DNA from: SIG455 sp045589495
GTDB taxonomy: Bacteria > Bacillota > Clostridia > UMGS1810
DNA: 46,794 bases
NCBI GenBank assembly: GCA_045589495.1
Contig: JAZNPF010000007.1
Coordinates: 1 to 46,794 of the forward strand
Direction: 5' to 3'
A program made the position numbers and the translations under genes. Shown piece by piece: positions 9,040 to 17,265 of the stretch. The notes under the pieces are model-generated. The model searched no databases, had not been told where the DNA came from, and saw only the letters and a program-made list of their open reading frames with translations. Numbering within the stretch: position 1 is the stretch's first letter; every line of letters starts with the position of its first letter.

Positions 9040-10401
9040 TTATTCTAAAATGTCGCTGATATCGTCAAGTCCCTCTATAGTAGTTACAATTATAACGGTA
9101 TCTCCGTGTCTGATTTCATCATGACCTCTTGGAATTATTATCTGTCCGTTACGGTTTATGCACGCAACCAGCACATTTTTCTTTATAGTCAATTGCTGAA
9201 GTGACATTCCAACAACAGGCGAATCCTTACTTATATGAAATTCAAGTGCTTCTGCTTTACCATCCAAAATACGATGCATAGTTTCTATATTACTGCCAAG
9301 TGAATTCTTCTTTGCGCGCACAAATTTAACTATATAATCTGCCGCAGTATCCTTAGGATAAATAATTGTATCAAGATCAAGTTTACTTATAACTTTATCA
9401 TAAGCCGTTCTGTTGATTTTAGTAATAATTTTACATTTTTCCGATTGGCTCTTTGCAAAAAGAGAAAGGAGAATATTTTCTTCATCAAGATTTATAAGTG
9501 AAACCATTGATTCTGTATACGCAATTCCCTCTTCCAGCAATATTTTATTATCTGTTCCGTCCGCATTTACAATTTCCGTTTTTGGCAGCAGTTGGCAAAG
9601 TTCTTCACACCGTGTAGGATTTTTTTCTATTATTTTAACTTTAATACCGGTTTGTGATAGACGCTTTGCAAGATAATAAGCAGTATCTCCGCCGCCCACA
9701 ATGGTTGTATCTTTAACTCGGTTTGTCTTAATTCCTATTCGTTTGAAAAATTCGCTGCCTTTTTTAGGTGCAGCAACGATACTTACAAAATCACCTGAAC
9801 GTATTATGAAATCACCACCCGGAATATACACGTCATCGCCACGTTCAACACCGCACACAAGGATATAGCAATTAAGTGATGACGGAATATCCGCAATTCT
9901 GTAATTATCAAGCACAGAACCTTCGGGAACTTTAAATTTAAGAATTTCTACTCTTCCCTTGGCAAATGTATCTATATGAATAGCAGTTGGGAACCTGAGC
10001 ACACGTGCAATTTCGCTTGCAACTATCTGCTCCGGATTTATAACCATAGCAAGACCGAGGTCATCTTTAATGAGTTTAATTTCTTCTGTATATTCAGGTT
10101 TACTTACACGTGCAATAGTCTGACAGTCACTCATCTTTTTCGCAATAAGGCATGCCAAAAGATTTATCTCATCAGACCCCGTTACAGCCACAAGAATATC
10201 AGCATTCTTTATACCAGCATCACTTAAAGTTTCAATACTGGTGCAGTTACCAACAACGCCCATTATATCATACGCATTTGTAGTTTCTTTTACTGCAAAA
10301 CGGTTTGTATCAATAACTGTGATGTCATTATCTTCTTCATAACTTAGTTTTTCGGCAAGTTTCTGCCCTACTTTTCCGCATCCTGCAATAATAATATTCA
10401 T
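9040..10401 (-). CDS. trkA: TrkA, NAD-binding gating subunit of potassium uptake
   Basis: A 453-residue cytoplasmic protein made of two tandem RCK modules. Each has a Rossmann half (GCGKVGQKLAE at residues 6-16; VGGGDTAYYLAK near 230) and a following RCK_C half ending in a repeated small beta domain. Full-length TrkA has this duplicated form. The frame is open to 10422, but the ATG at 10401 has an AAAGG site and starts directly on the Rossmann strand, so I chose it. It lies between the MATE gene and trkH. RCK_C domains are known c-di-AMP receptors in other Firmicutes. Confidence 0.95.
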   Translation of the reverse strand: MNIIIAGCGKVGQKLAEKLSYEEDNDITVIDTNRFAVKETTNAYDIMGVVGNCTSIETLSDAGIKNADILVAVTGSDEINLLACLIAKKMSDCQTIARVSKPEYTEEIKLIKDDLGLAMVINPEQIVASEIARVLRFPTAIHIDTFAKGRVEILKFKVPEGSVLDNYRIADIPSSLNCYILVCGVERGDDVYIPGGDFIIRSGDFVSIVAAPKKGSEFFKRIGIKTNRVKDTTIVGGGDTAYYLAKRLSQTGIKVKIIEKNPTRCEELCQLLPKTEIVNADGTDNKILLEEGIAYTESMVSLINLDEENILLSLFAKSQSEKCKIITKINRTAYDKVISKLDLDTIIYPKDTAADYIVKFVRAKKNSLGSNIETMHRILDGKAEALEFHISKDSPVVGMSLQQLTIKKNVLVACINRNGQIIIPRGHDEIRHGDTVIIVTTIEGLDDISDILE

Positions 10402-10418
10402 AGTATAGCCTTTCTTTA

Positions 10419-11789
10419 TCACATATCTTTCACAAGATTTTTAATCCATTTTCCGCTTTTTAAACGTCGGGATATGAGTACAGTTTTAATAATCTGTTCA
10501 ACAGCCAGAGTTATATAGGTATATTCAATTGGAATCTTGAGCACAAGACCAAAAATAATCAGCAGAGGCAATGAAATCCCCCATACGCCCATAAAATCAA
10601 GCAATAAGCAGAAACGCGTATCGCCTCCGCTACGCAGACTTCCTACCAGATTGGTAAAAACATACGAACGTATTATAAACATAAAACCTATATTAACAAG
10701 TATGATGAAAGCGGTATTTCTCACCGCCGCATCTACATTAAACACGTTCAGCGCAACCGGTGCTATCGCTATGATTGCAAAACACATAATAATACCAAGC
10801 ACCCACGACATAACAGAAAATCTTGAAGAATAATCTTTTCCTGTTTCAATGTCGCCCTCGCCTATTTTATTTCCTATCATCACAACTCCGGCATTACCCA
10901 TACCAAACATAAATATGCACATCAGATTTTCAATAGTTGCGGAAATACTTACTGCTGCAACGGTATCAGTTCCCATTCTGCCATATACAAATGAATAAAG
11001 CGAAGTTCCCAGACCCCATATAAATTCATTCACAACAACAGGGGCACATATAACAAAAAACCGTTTTAAAAACTCCCCGGTTATACCAGTGAAATCCTTT
11101 ATTTTTATACGCAAATCAGGTGAATATACCGTTAAAAGAACAAAAGTAACAACCATTTCAATTACTCTTGCAATAGTTGTAGCAATAGCAGCACCGGGAA
11201 CACCCATGGCAGGCACACCAAAGTTACCGAAAATAAACATATAATTAAAAAAACCGTTCAGACACAATGTAATAAACGACATCAAAAGCGGTATTTTAGT
11301 TCTGCCCACACTCTTAAGTCCTATCTGAAGTGCCATAGAAACAGATGTGGGTATATAACTTATAATAATCACCGCAATATACGAAATTCCTAATCTTATA
11401 ACTTGAGCATCAGTTGTAAATACCCGCATAATAAGTCCGGGAGCAAATATTGCAGGAAGCATAAAAATCAATGCTGTTATGCAACCGCAAATAATATTTA
11501 TAACAAGAACTTTTCTTATATTTGCAATATCACCCTTACCCCAGAATTGTGATATAAAAATTCCTGAACCACTGCAAAATCCGAAAACCATAAGGTTTAA
11601 TATAAAATAATACTGATTTGCAAGCGAAACCGCCGCAATTGATTCTTCACCAAGTCGGCCTATCATTATATTGTCCAGAAAATTTACACCTGACATCAAC
11701 AAATTCTGTAATGCTATAGGAATAATAAGCATCCATGCCGATTTTAAAAATATTTTATCACCAAAAGTTCTTTTTATTGCATGTACCAT
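10419..11789 (-). CDS. MATE-family efflux transporter
   Basis: A 456-residue membrane protein with about twelve helices in two similar halves, as in MATE cation/drug antiporters. Family stretches include MIPIALQNLLMSGVNFLDN-type helix 1, IGRLGEESIAAVSLANQ, and VPGAAIATTIARVIE in the middle. The substrate cannot be told. The ATG has a GAGGTG site. It sits between cdaR and trkA with small gaps (55 and 17 bases), so it appears to ride on the same transcript. Confidence 0.94.
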   Translation of the reverse strand: MVHAIKRTFGDKIFLKSAWMLIIPIALQNLLMSGVNFLDNIMIGRLGEESIAAVSLANQYYFILNLMVFGFCSGSGIFISQFWGKGDIANIRKVLVINIICGCITALIFMLPAIFAPGLIMRVFTTDAQVIRLGISYIAVIIISYIPTSVSMALQIGLKSVGRTKIPLLMSFITLCLNGFFNYMFIFGNFGVPAMGVPGAAIATTIARVIEMVVTFVLLTVYSPDLRIKIKDFTGITGEFLKRFFVICAPVVVNEFIWGLGTSLYSFVYGRMGTDTVAAVSISATIENLMCIFMFGMGNAGVVMIGNKIGEGDIETGKDYSSRFSVMSWVLGIIMCFAIIAIAPVALNVFNVDAAVRNTAFIILVNIGFMFIIRSYVFTNLVGSLRSGGDTRFCLLLDFMGVWGISLPLLIIFGLVLKIPIEYTYITLAVEQIIKTVLISRRLKSGKWIKNLVKDM

Positions 11790-11844
11790 ACGTCACCTCA
11801 TATATTGGCGGTAAATATAACTGTCATTATCGGGCAATACTTGA

Positions 11845-12792
11845 TTACTCTGCTTCACTCACAGTAAGTTTTACCTTAACTTTTGTATTTTCACCAAAAT
11901 AAAACAGTCCGTCCGGAAGAACAATATTCTTCTCTATTTCCACACTTTCACTTATTTGAGAAATATCTATTACTTCTGTATACACTTGCTCAACAGTGCC
12001 TAAAGCGCTTGTCTTTCCCTTGACAAAGATAGTCTGCGGTTCACATTTTGCAGTTACTTTTTTGCCGTCCACATTAGTTTCTCCACTCAATGCAGGCACA
12101 ACCTCAACAGCTTTTGCAGAGGAAACAGAACAATAAACATCAGTATATTCAACATTCTTGATTATGGAAGTATTGTTGATTTCCTGACCGTTTTCGTTAT
12201 AGAGTTTAATCTTGTATAACCCTTTTATATCCTCAGTTGAATCAGTCAAATCAACAGTTATACTGCAAGATGCGACTTCATTTAATGCCATCTGAGGACC
12301 GGTAAGTTTAACAACGGTGGGATTAACAGTAATATCATCTATTGCGTGTTCAGGAGAAACTTCACCTTTTGTAACTATTTCAATTTCTCTTTCCTGAGTT
12401 ACCACTTTGTCAACAACAACAGTACAGTAATTGGGTTTTATCTGTGTAACTTCAATACCATCTGTTGAAAAATCAACACTGATAGGCAAAGTGTAAGTTC
12501 CTGCATCTGTTATTTTGCCCATATCAATTGAAGCGTATGCTGCACTTGAGTTTATTGCAGATACTATTCTTCTTCTGCCGCTGATTTTAACATCAGCATC
12601 ATCAGCAGATATATTTAGTATAACAAGTTTTCCGTTTTCAAAATCTTCTGAAAGATTTTTCTGAACAACAGTAATATTTGACACCCATTGTGTAAAAACG
12701 GGATTTTCCTGATAAACAACATAAAACCATATAACGATTGCCGCCACAAGTGAAGCAATTTTTAAAAACCAGTCAGTTTTATAAAATTTCAT
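11845..12792 (-). CDS. cdaR: CdaR, YbbR-domain regulator of the diadenylate cyclase
   Basis: A 315-residue protein with one N-terminal membrane helix (about residues 8-27) and an extracytoplasmic part of repeated YbbR domains. CdaR proteins bind and tune the CdaA cyclase. Its ATG overlaps the cdaA stop codon (ATGA), which shows translational coupling. The frame is open to a TTG at 12810 inside cdaA, but the overlap ATG has a GGTGAAG site and starts with the usual short cytoplasmic tail. The glmM gene that often follows is missing; a MATE gene is there instead. Confidence 0.92.
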   Translation of the reverse strand: MKFYKTDWFLKIASLVAAIVIWFYVVYQENPVFTQWVSNITVVQKNLSEDFENGKLVILNISADDADVKISGRRRIVSAINSSAAYASIDMGKITDAGTYTLPISVDFSTDGIEVTQIKPNYCTVVVDKVVTQEREIEIVTKGEVSPEHAIDDITVNPTVVKLTGPQMALNEVASCSITVDLTDSTEDIKGLYKIKLYNENGQEINNTSIIKNVEYTDVYCSVSSAKAVEVVPALSGETNVDGKKVTAKCEPQTIFVKGKTSALGTVEQVYTEVIDISQISESVEIEKNIVLPDGLFYFGENTKVKVKLTVSEAE

Positions 12793-13634
12793 TTTTTCTT
12801 CACCGTCCAATTCTTAAACTTTGCCTTGGCAAAAGATGCGTCCGCTGATTTATTATCACTCATGAATTTAACGAGTGCTTTGTTGAGAGTATCTGCGGTT
12901 AAATTCCTTGTCAATGCACCGTTTGATGCAAGAGAAATCTTCCCTGTTTCTTCAGATACAACTATAGCGATACAATCGGAATATTCACTTATACCAATTG
13001 CTGCTCTGTGCCTTGTACCAAGTTGCTTATTTATATTATTATTGTCAGTAAGCGGCAGTATACAAGCCGCAGATTTGACTTTGTTTTCACCGATAATAAC
13101 AGCGCCGTCATGCAACGGAGTATTGGGAATAAAAATATTTATAAGCAGTTGCGAAGATACATCTGCATTAACATCTATACCCGTTTTTCCGATTTCAGCA
13201 AGTTTCGTTCCTCTTTCAACAACCATCAACGCACCGATACGCTGTGATGACATATAATCTGCCGCTTCCGTTATCTGACTTGCAATGTTTTCAACATCAT
13301 ACTCTTCAACTGCAGAAAAGAATTTGCCAAAATTACTTGTACCCACTTTTTCAAGAGTCCTGCGAAGTTCCGGCTGAAACACAATCAGAATAGCCATCAA
13401 TCCAACCTGCATAACGTTTGCAAGTATGTAGTTAAGCGAGTTAAACTGCAACCATCCTGAAAGTTGTGTTACAACAACAAGTATAACAATACCTTTCACA
13501 AGTTGCGCTGCTCTGGTTTCACGCACCAGTTTAGCACCTTTATAGATAAGATATGCAACTATAATAATATCAAGTATATCACGTATACGAATCATACTGA
13601 TATTATCCGTAATATATCCAAATACTGTATTCAT
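12789..13634 (-). CDS. cdaA: Diadenylate cyclase CdaA
   Basis: A 281-residue membrane enzyme that makes c-di-AMP from two ATP. Three N-terminal helices span about residues 10-90. The cyclase domain follows with its two signatures: LHDGA at 174-178 (metal-binding Asp) and GTRHR at 206-210. Length and layout are standard for CdaA. The ATG has a GGAGGTG site, 14 bases after the methyltransferase gene. The partner cdaR overlaps its end. Potassium-uptake genes further down the same run fit the known link between c-di-AMP and K+ balance. Confidence 0.97.
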   Translation of the reverse strand: MNTVFGYITDNISMIRIRDILDIIIVAYLIYKGAKLVRETRAAQLVKGIVILVVVTQLSGWLQFNSLNYILANVMQVGLMAILIVFQPELRRTLEKVGTSNFGKFFSAVEEYDVENIASQITEAADYMSSQRIGALMVVERGTKLAEIGKTGIDVNADVSSQLLINIFIPNTPLHDGAVIIGENKVKSAACILPLTDNNNINKQLGTRHRAAIGISEYSDCIAIVVSEETGKISLASNGALTRNLTADTLNKALVKFMSDNKSADASFAKAKFKNWTVKKK

Positions 13635-13648
13635 ACATACACCTCCGC

Positions 13649-14404
13649 TTACAAATTCTGCCGCAGTCTTTCATAAGCCATCACGGCACACGCAACAGCA
13701 GCATTCAAAGACTCCGCTTTACCCACAATAGGTATTTTTATCAGTTCTGTACTCAGTTTTATGACTTCATCGTTTATGCCGTTTGCCTCATTTCCTATAA
13801 CAACAGCACACTTTTTCTTAAAATCCACATCATATATAGATTTATTGCCCTGAAGTGAGCCTGATATGATATCTACTCCGTGATTGCATAATTTTTTCAA
13901 AATATTTCTTTCCGAATCATCAAAAAACACAGGCACATTGAAAATACTTGCCATAGTAGAACGTACAACTTTGGGGTTATAAATATCAACACAATTCTCG
14001 GAAAGAATTATCCCTTCCGCTCCGCAAGCATCAGCAGTACGGATAATTGTGCCCATATTCCCGGGGTCGGCAATACCGTCAAGATAAATGTAAAAACTGC
14101 CTGTAACATCAAATTCACAGTGTTCGGGCATATTGACTACAGCAAGTACTCCCTGAGAATTAACTGTGGTTTTAAGTACAGAAAATGCTTTATGTGAAAG
14201 TTCATGTGTACATATTTTATCCGCAAAAGAAATATCCGCCCCCTGTTCAAACAATGCATATTCAATGTCCGCACCATTACAAATGGCATCACACACAAGG
14301 CGTTTGCCTTCGATAACAAACTGTTTATGTTCTTTTCTTCCGCTACGGTCCAGCAGTTTTTTTGTATGTTTTACAATTTTATTTGATGTACTGTCAATAA
14401 ACAT
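13649..14404 (-). CDS. SpoU-family RNA 2'-O-methyltransferase
   Basis: A 251-residue SPOUT-class methyltransferase that moves a methyl group from S-adenosylmethionine to a ribose in rRNA or tRNA. An N-terminal substrate-binding domain (FVIEGKRLV) precedes the knotted catalytic domain, which carries motif 1 (DPGNMGTIIRTADACG), the NPKVVRSTM stretch, IGNEANGI, and the motif 3 knot (IPIVGKAESLNAAVA). It resembles the TsnR/RlmB group found next to rplT in Firmicutes, and rplT lies just upstream here. The exact target nucleotide is not known. Confidence 0.93.
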   Translation of the reverse strand: MFIDSTSNKIVKHTKKLLDRSGRKEHKQFVIEGKRLVCDAICNGADIEYALFEQGADISFADKICTHELSHKAFSVLKTTVNSQGVLAVVNMPEHCEFDVTGSFYIYLDGIADPGNMGTIIRTADACGAEGIILSENCVDIYNPKVVRSTMASIFNVPVFFDDSERNILKKLCNHGVDIISGSLQGNKSIYDVDFKKKCAVVIGNEANGINDEVIKLSTELIKIPIVGKAESLNAAVACAVMAYERLRQNL

Positions 14405-14436
14405 ATCTTATTCCCTTACAAAATGATATTTTATAT

Positions 14437-14445
14437 ATTATATCA
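14437..14445 (-). promoter_or_regulatory. Extended -10 promoter before the methyltransferase gene
   Basis: The minus strand reads TGATATAAT, an extended -10 element, 32 bases before the methyltransferase ATG. No good -35 box is seen. It would start the methyltransferase-cdaA-cdaR run after the rplT terminator. Confidence 0.5.
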
Positions 14446-14474
14446 CCAATACCATAAAAAATAAAGTGCTAATT

Positions 14475-14515
14475 TGAAAAAAGCACCATATTTTCAGAAA
14501 AAATACAGTGCTTTT
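14475..14515 (-). terminator. Terminator after rplT
   Basis: The minus strand can fold into AAAAGCAC...GTGCTTTT, extended inward by TATTTT with AAAATA, and is followed by a T-run. It ends the infC-rpmI-rplT transcript. Confidence 0.8.
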
Positions 14516-14532
14516 GTAAACATAAATATCGA

Positions 14533-14886
14533 TTAAAGTGCAGCCTTTGCTTTTTCAACCAATGCTGTGAATGCAGCAGGGTCTGCAATAGCAATTTCAG
14601 AAAGCATTTTACGGTTCATGTTGATACCTGCTTTCTTTAGACCGTTCATGAACTGTGAGTAGTTGATACCGTTCATCTTTGCAGCAGCGCTGATTCTTGT
14701 AATCCACAGTCTTCTGAAATCTCTTTTTCTCTGTTTTCTGCCGATGTAAGCATAAACCAGAGATTTCATAACGGCCTGTTTTGCAGTTCTGAACTGTTTG
14801 CTTTTTGCACCTCTATATCCTTTAGCGAGTTTTAACACTCTTTTACGTCTTTTTCTTGTGGCCAATGCGCCTTTTACTCTTGCCAT
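14533..14886 (-). CDS. rplT: 50S ribosomal protein L20
   Basis: A 117-residue basic protein, the usual length for L20. It has the conserved start MARVKGALATRKRRKR, KGYRGAKS, and the globular part LWITRISAA and NGINYSQFMNGLKKAGI. L20 binds 23S rRNA early in 50S assembly, and in Firmicutes it also represses its own operon by binding the infC leader. The ATG has a CAGGAGGG site. It is the last gene of infC-rpmI-rplT and is followed by a terminator. Confidence 0.99.
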   Translation of the reverse strand: MARVKGALATRKRRKRVLKLAKGYRGAKSKQFRTAKQAVMKSLVYAYIGRKQRKRDFRRLWITRISAAAKMNGINYSQFMNGLKKAGINMNRKMLSEIAIADPAAFTALVEKAKAAL

Positions 14887-14908
14887 AGTATATTAACCCT
14901 CCTGTTCC

Positions 14909-15103
14909 TTATTTCAAAATCATTCTCTTGATTGTAGCCTCATTTGCAGGTGAAGCATAAGCGGTTTTTCTCAAACCTCTTTTTCTCTTTGTAGATTTTT
15001 TGTTAAGAATGTGGCTTCTGAAAGCCTGTGCACGCTTAACTTTACCGTTTTTAGTTACTTTAAATCTTTTTGCACTTGCTTTGTGTGCTTTTAATTTAGG
15101 CAT
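14909..15103 (-). CDS. rpmI: 50S ribosomal protein L35
   Basis: A 64-residue basic protein with the full L35 pattern: MPKLKAHKASAKRFKVT at the start, then RSHILNKKSTKRKRGLR. It is a structural protein of the large ribosomal subunit. It lies between infC and rplT, the standard order, with a GGAAGGGG site before the ATG. Confidence 0.99.
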   Translation of the reverse strand: MPKLKAHKASAKRFKVTKNGKVKRAQAFRSHILNKKSTKRKRGLRKTAYASPANEATIKRMILK

Positions 15104-15144
15104 TTTGTTTTCCCCTTCCAGTTTTTATTTTTAAGTAATATATT

Positions 15145-15657
15145 TTATTTAGGTGAAACTACCATAAACATATTCCTGCCCTCGAGTTTCGGATTTTTCT
15201 CAACATTTCCCTGTTCAGCAATAGCCTCAGAGAATTTATCAAGTAAATCTTTACCCAAGGATGTGTGATGCATCTCACGTCCTCTGAATCTGACGGTAAT
15301 CTTTACTTTATCACCGGATTTAAGGAATTTTTTAATGTGGTTAACTTTAGTTTCAAAATCATGCACATCTATCGACGGAGAAACTCTGATTTCCTTGATG
15401 CTTACTACTTTTTGATTTTTCTTTGCTTCTTTGTCACGTTTAGCAAGTTCAAATTTATACTTGCCATAGTCCATAATTTTGCACACAGGCGGTTGAGCCT
15501 GAGGAGCAATTTCAACTAAATCAACACCTGCATCGGCAGCCTTTGAAAGTGCATCTGCAATAGACACTATACCGAGTTGTGAACCGTCGGTATCAACCAA
15601 TCTGACTTCCTTTGCCCTGATTTGCTCGTTAAGAGCCAATTCCTTGTTACTGATAAT
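15145..15657 (-). CDS. infC: Translation initiation factor IF-3, ATT start codon
   Basis: IF-3 binds the 30S subunit and rejects wrong start codons and initiator tRNAs. The protein has the N-terminal domain (NEQIRAKEVRLVD), a lysine-rich linker, and the C-terminal domain (KEIRVSPSIDVHDFETK, FRGREMHH). The frame is open to 15714, but a perfect AGGAGGTG site lies six bases before an ATT at 15657. That gives the usual 171 residues beginning (M)ISNKELALNEQ. An AUU start is the classical device by which IF-3 limits its own translation. Promoter and attenuator lie directly upstream. Confidence 0.96.
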   Translation of the reverse strand: MISNKELALNEQIRAKEVRLVDTDGSQLGIVSIADALSKAADAGVDLVEIAPQAQPPVCKIMDYGKYKFELAKRDKEAKKNQKVVSIKEIRVSPSIDVHDFETKVNHIKKFLKSGDKVKITVRFRGREMHHTSLGKDLLDKFSEAIAEQGNVEKNPKLEGRNMFMVVSPK

Positions 15658-15793
15658 AAAGCACCTCCTAAAATTTTGTCCGCATAAAAAAATGAGCGAA
15701 TATACTCCGCCCACTTATCACAAATACAATAAGTATTAACCTTACCGATACCTTTAAACCGTAAGGTGAGAAACGGACTTCTACTTAATTTAC
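15658..15793 (-). ncRNA. infC leader, probable L20-type autoregulatory leader
   Basis: About 135 bases of leader separate the promoter at 15800 from the infC start. It contains an upper hairpin in which ACCTTAC pairs with GTAAGGT, followed by a terminator hairpin and then the ribosome-binding site. This order matches the Firmicutes L20 leader, where L20 binding favours termination. The detailed L20-binding fold was not checked against a covariance model. Confidence 0.7.
15686..15716 (-). terminator. Attenuator hairpin in the infC leader
   Basis: The minus strand reads AAGTGGGCG, a nine-base loop, CGCTCATTT, then a T-run, so it can form an intrinsic terminator upstream of infC. It is inside the leader and not after a gene, so it works as an attenuator. 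Confidence 0.75.
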
Positions 15794-15799
15794 CTGCAT

Positions 15800-15828
15800 A
15801 TTATATCACATTGATTTTACCTTGTCAA
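15800..15828 (-). promoter_or_regulatory. Promoter of infC-rpmI-rplT
   Basis: TTGACA (15823-15828) and TATAAT (15800-15805) are 17 bases apart on the minus strand, a perfect sigma-A match. A TG also precedes the -10 box. Confidence 0.9.
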
Positions 15829-15845
15829 CCACTTTTTTCAAATTA

Positions 15846-16295
15846 TTAAAACAATTTTTTACTGTCAAGCATAAGGGTAACGGGTCCGTCATTTAAAAGT
15901 TCAACTTTCATATCGGCACCAAATATACCGTGTTGAACTTCAAAACCTTTTTCTTTAAGATACGAAATAAATCTTTCATACATTTCATTTGCATAATCAG
16001 GCTTTCCGGCAGAGGAAAAACTGGGGCGTTTTCCCTTTCGGCAATCACCAAACAGAGTAAACTGCGAAACCACAAGGATTTGACCGCCTATATCCTCTAC
16101 ACTTAAATTCATTTTTTCATCAGCATCCTCAAAGATGCGAAGCCCGCACACTTTATCTGCCATATATATTAAATCATTATCTGTATCATCATCGCACACT
16201 CCGAGCAAAACCAATATTCCTTTTCCGATTTTGCCGACAATCTCTCCGTCAACACATACCGATGCGTAATTAACTCTTTGCAATACAACTCTCAT
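15846..16295 (-). CDS. dtd: D-aminoacyl-tRNA deacylase
   Basis: A 149-residue enzyme that frees tRNA from wrongly attached D-amino acids such as D-Tyr. The whole protein matches the family: MRVVLQRVNYASV at the start, GILVLLGV, the catalytic SQFTLFGD, KGKRPSFSSA, and the second active-site motif NDGPVTLML near the end. Length is standard. The ATG has a GGGGAG site. It lies downstream of a tRNA-Pro gene and its terminator, so it probably has its own promoter in the short gap at 16296-16341, though none is convincing. Confidence 0.98.
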   Translation of the reverse strand: MRVVLQRVNYASVCVDGEIVGKIGKGILVLLGVCDDDTDNDLIYMADKVCGLRIFEDADEKMNLSVEDIGGQILVVSQFTLFGDCRKGKRPSFSSAGKPDYANEMYERFISYLKEKGFEVQHGIFGADMKVELLNDGPVTLMLDSKKLF

Positions 16296-16341
16296 ATTTT
16301 TCTCCCCAATGTATTATTTAATATTCAAAAACATAATAAGT

Positions 16342-16374
16342 AAAAATCCGTACACGCTTGTGTACGGATTTTTT
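16342..16374 (-). terminator. Terminator of the tRNA-Pro gene
   Basis: A perfect stem, AATCCGTACAC with GTGTACGGATT around a GCTT/AAGC loop, is followed by a T-run on the minus strand. It starts right after the tRNA 3' end. Confidence 0.92.
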
Positions 16375-16375
16375 A

Positions 16376-16448
16376 TCGGAGTGACAAGACTTGAACTTGC
16401 GGCCCCTAGACCCCCAGTCTAGTGCGCTACCAGCTGCGCCACACCCCG
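16376..16448 (-). tRNA. tRNA-Pro, anticodon GGG
   Basis: The minus strand folds as a complete cloverleaf. The acceptor stem CGGGGTG pairs with CACTCCG with one G-T pair. The D-arm is GCGC-AGCTGGTA-GCGC. The anticodon stem CTAGA/TCTAG encloses loop CTGGGGG with anticodon GGG. The T-arm GCAAG-TTCAAGT-CTTGT is normal. The discriminator is A, and CCA is not encoded. The C1-G72 pair is typical of bacterial tRNA-Pro. A promoter and a terminator flank it, so it is a single-gene transcript. Confidence 0.95.
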
Positions 16449-16459
16449 ATACCTTTGAT

Positions 16460-16488
16460 ATTATAGCACGGCTTAAAACAAAATGCAA
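16460..16488 (-). promoter_or_regulatory. Promoter of the tRNA-Pro gene
   Basis: TTGCAT (16483-16488) and TATAAT (16460-16465) lie 17 bases apart on the minus strand. The predicted start is about five bases before the tRNA. Confidence 0.75.
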
Positions 16489-16541
16489 GTCTTTTTTTCA
16501 TTTTTTTCTAACTTTTTTTGAATTGTGATATTATTATAGTT

Positions 16542-17237
16542 TTATTCACCTTTTTGTTGACGTTTATGCATCTTTTGCCAGTTAAAATACGCATAGATGT
16601 CATTAACAAAAAACATCACGAAACACATAACCATAGCAAGATAGGATATACTCTCAAAAGATGCTACAATCCAGAGAACTATCAAAACAATATCATTCAA
16701 TGCATAAGCCAGCGCATAATATGGTGAACGACAAAACATAAGATATGACGCCACAAAACTTGTTGTAATAGAAATTGTGCTTACAAAAAGTTGTGCATTA
16801 CCGAAGTATTCAAGCATAAAATAAAAAACCACTGTAACAAATATTGCCAAAATACTCATAAATATTATGTGTGCTTTACTCATCCTTGTAATCTTAACCT
16901 CATTATTTCCATTCTTATAAGGATGGCGCAGCCACGAGATAATTGACATAAAAGCAATCGGTGCCGTCATACAAAGATATGTAATCATCTCCCCGTAATA
17001 CTTCAGTTCCCACGATACAACGGCATATAAAATTGCAAATATCACTGTGAGTATCTGTCCGAACACATCACCTCTGGCAACAAAAATCAGTGCCGTAACA
17101 CCAACTAATGATGCTGAAAGTGACATAATGCTAAAATCCTCTCCAAAAACCGATGAAAACGATACAGTGCACACCGACAGAAGCCACAGACACAATTCAA
17201 ATTTTGTAAGTCTTTTAAACGGGCTTATCAAATTCAC
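16542..17237 (-). CDS. pnuC: PnuC-type nicotinamide nucleoside/mononucleotide transporter
   Basis: A 231-residue membrane protein with about seven helices, which imports an NAD precursor (nicotinamide riboside or mononucleotide). Family stretches are the N-terminal helix followed by GVTALIFVARGDVFGQ, LKYYGEMITYL, and the C-terminal NDIVLIVLW and MFFVNDIYAYFNW. The frame is open to 17288, but a GGAGG lies six bases before a GTG at 17237, which gives the normal length and N-terminus, so I chose GTG. It follows ybaK by 28 bases and is probably co-transcribed with it. Confidence 0.92.
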   Translation of the reverse strand: MNLISPFKRLTKFELCLWLLSVCTVSFSSVFGEDFSIMSLSASLVGVTALIFVARGDVFGQILTVIFAILYAVVSWELKYYGEMITYLCMTAPIAFMSIISWLRHPYKNGNNEVKITRMSKAHIIFMSILAIFVTVVFYFMLEYFGNAQLFVSTISITTSFVASYLMFCRSPYYALAYALNDIVLIVLWIVASFESISYLAMVMCFVMFFVNDIYAYFNWQKMHKRQQKGE

Positions 17238-17265
17238 ATTTTTCCTCCAAAACACATATATAAAA

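Noticed and set aside
16489..16541. T-rich stretch after pnuC as a terminator
   Set aside because: Several T-runs but no stem can form; transcription of pnuC may run into the tRNA region or stop elsewhere.
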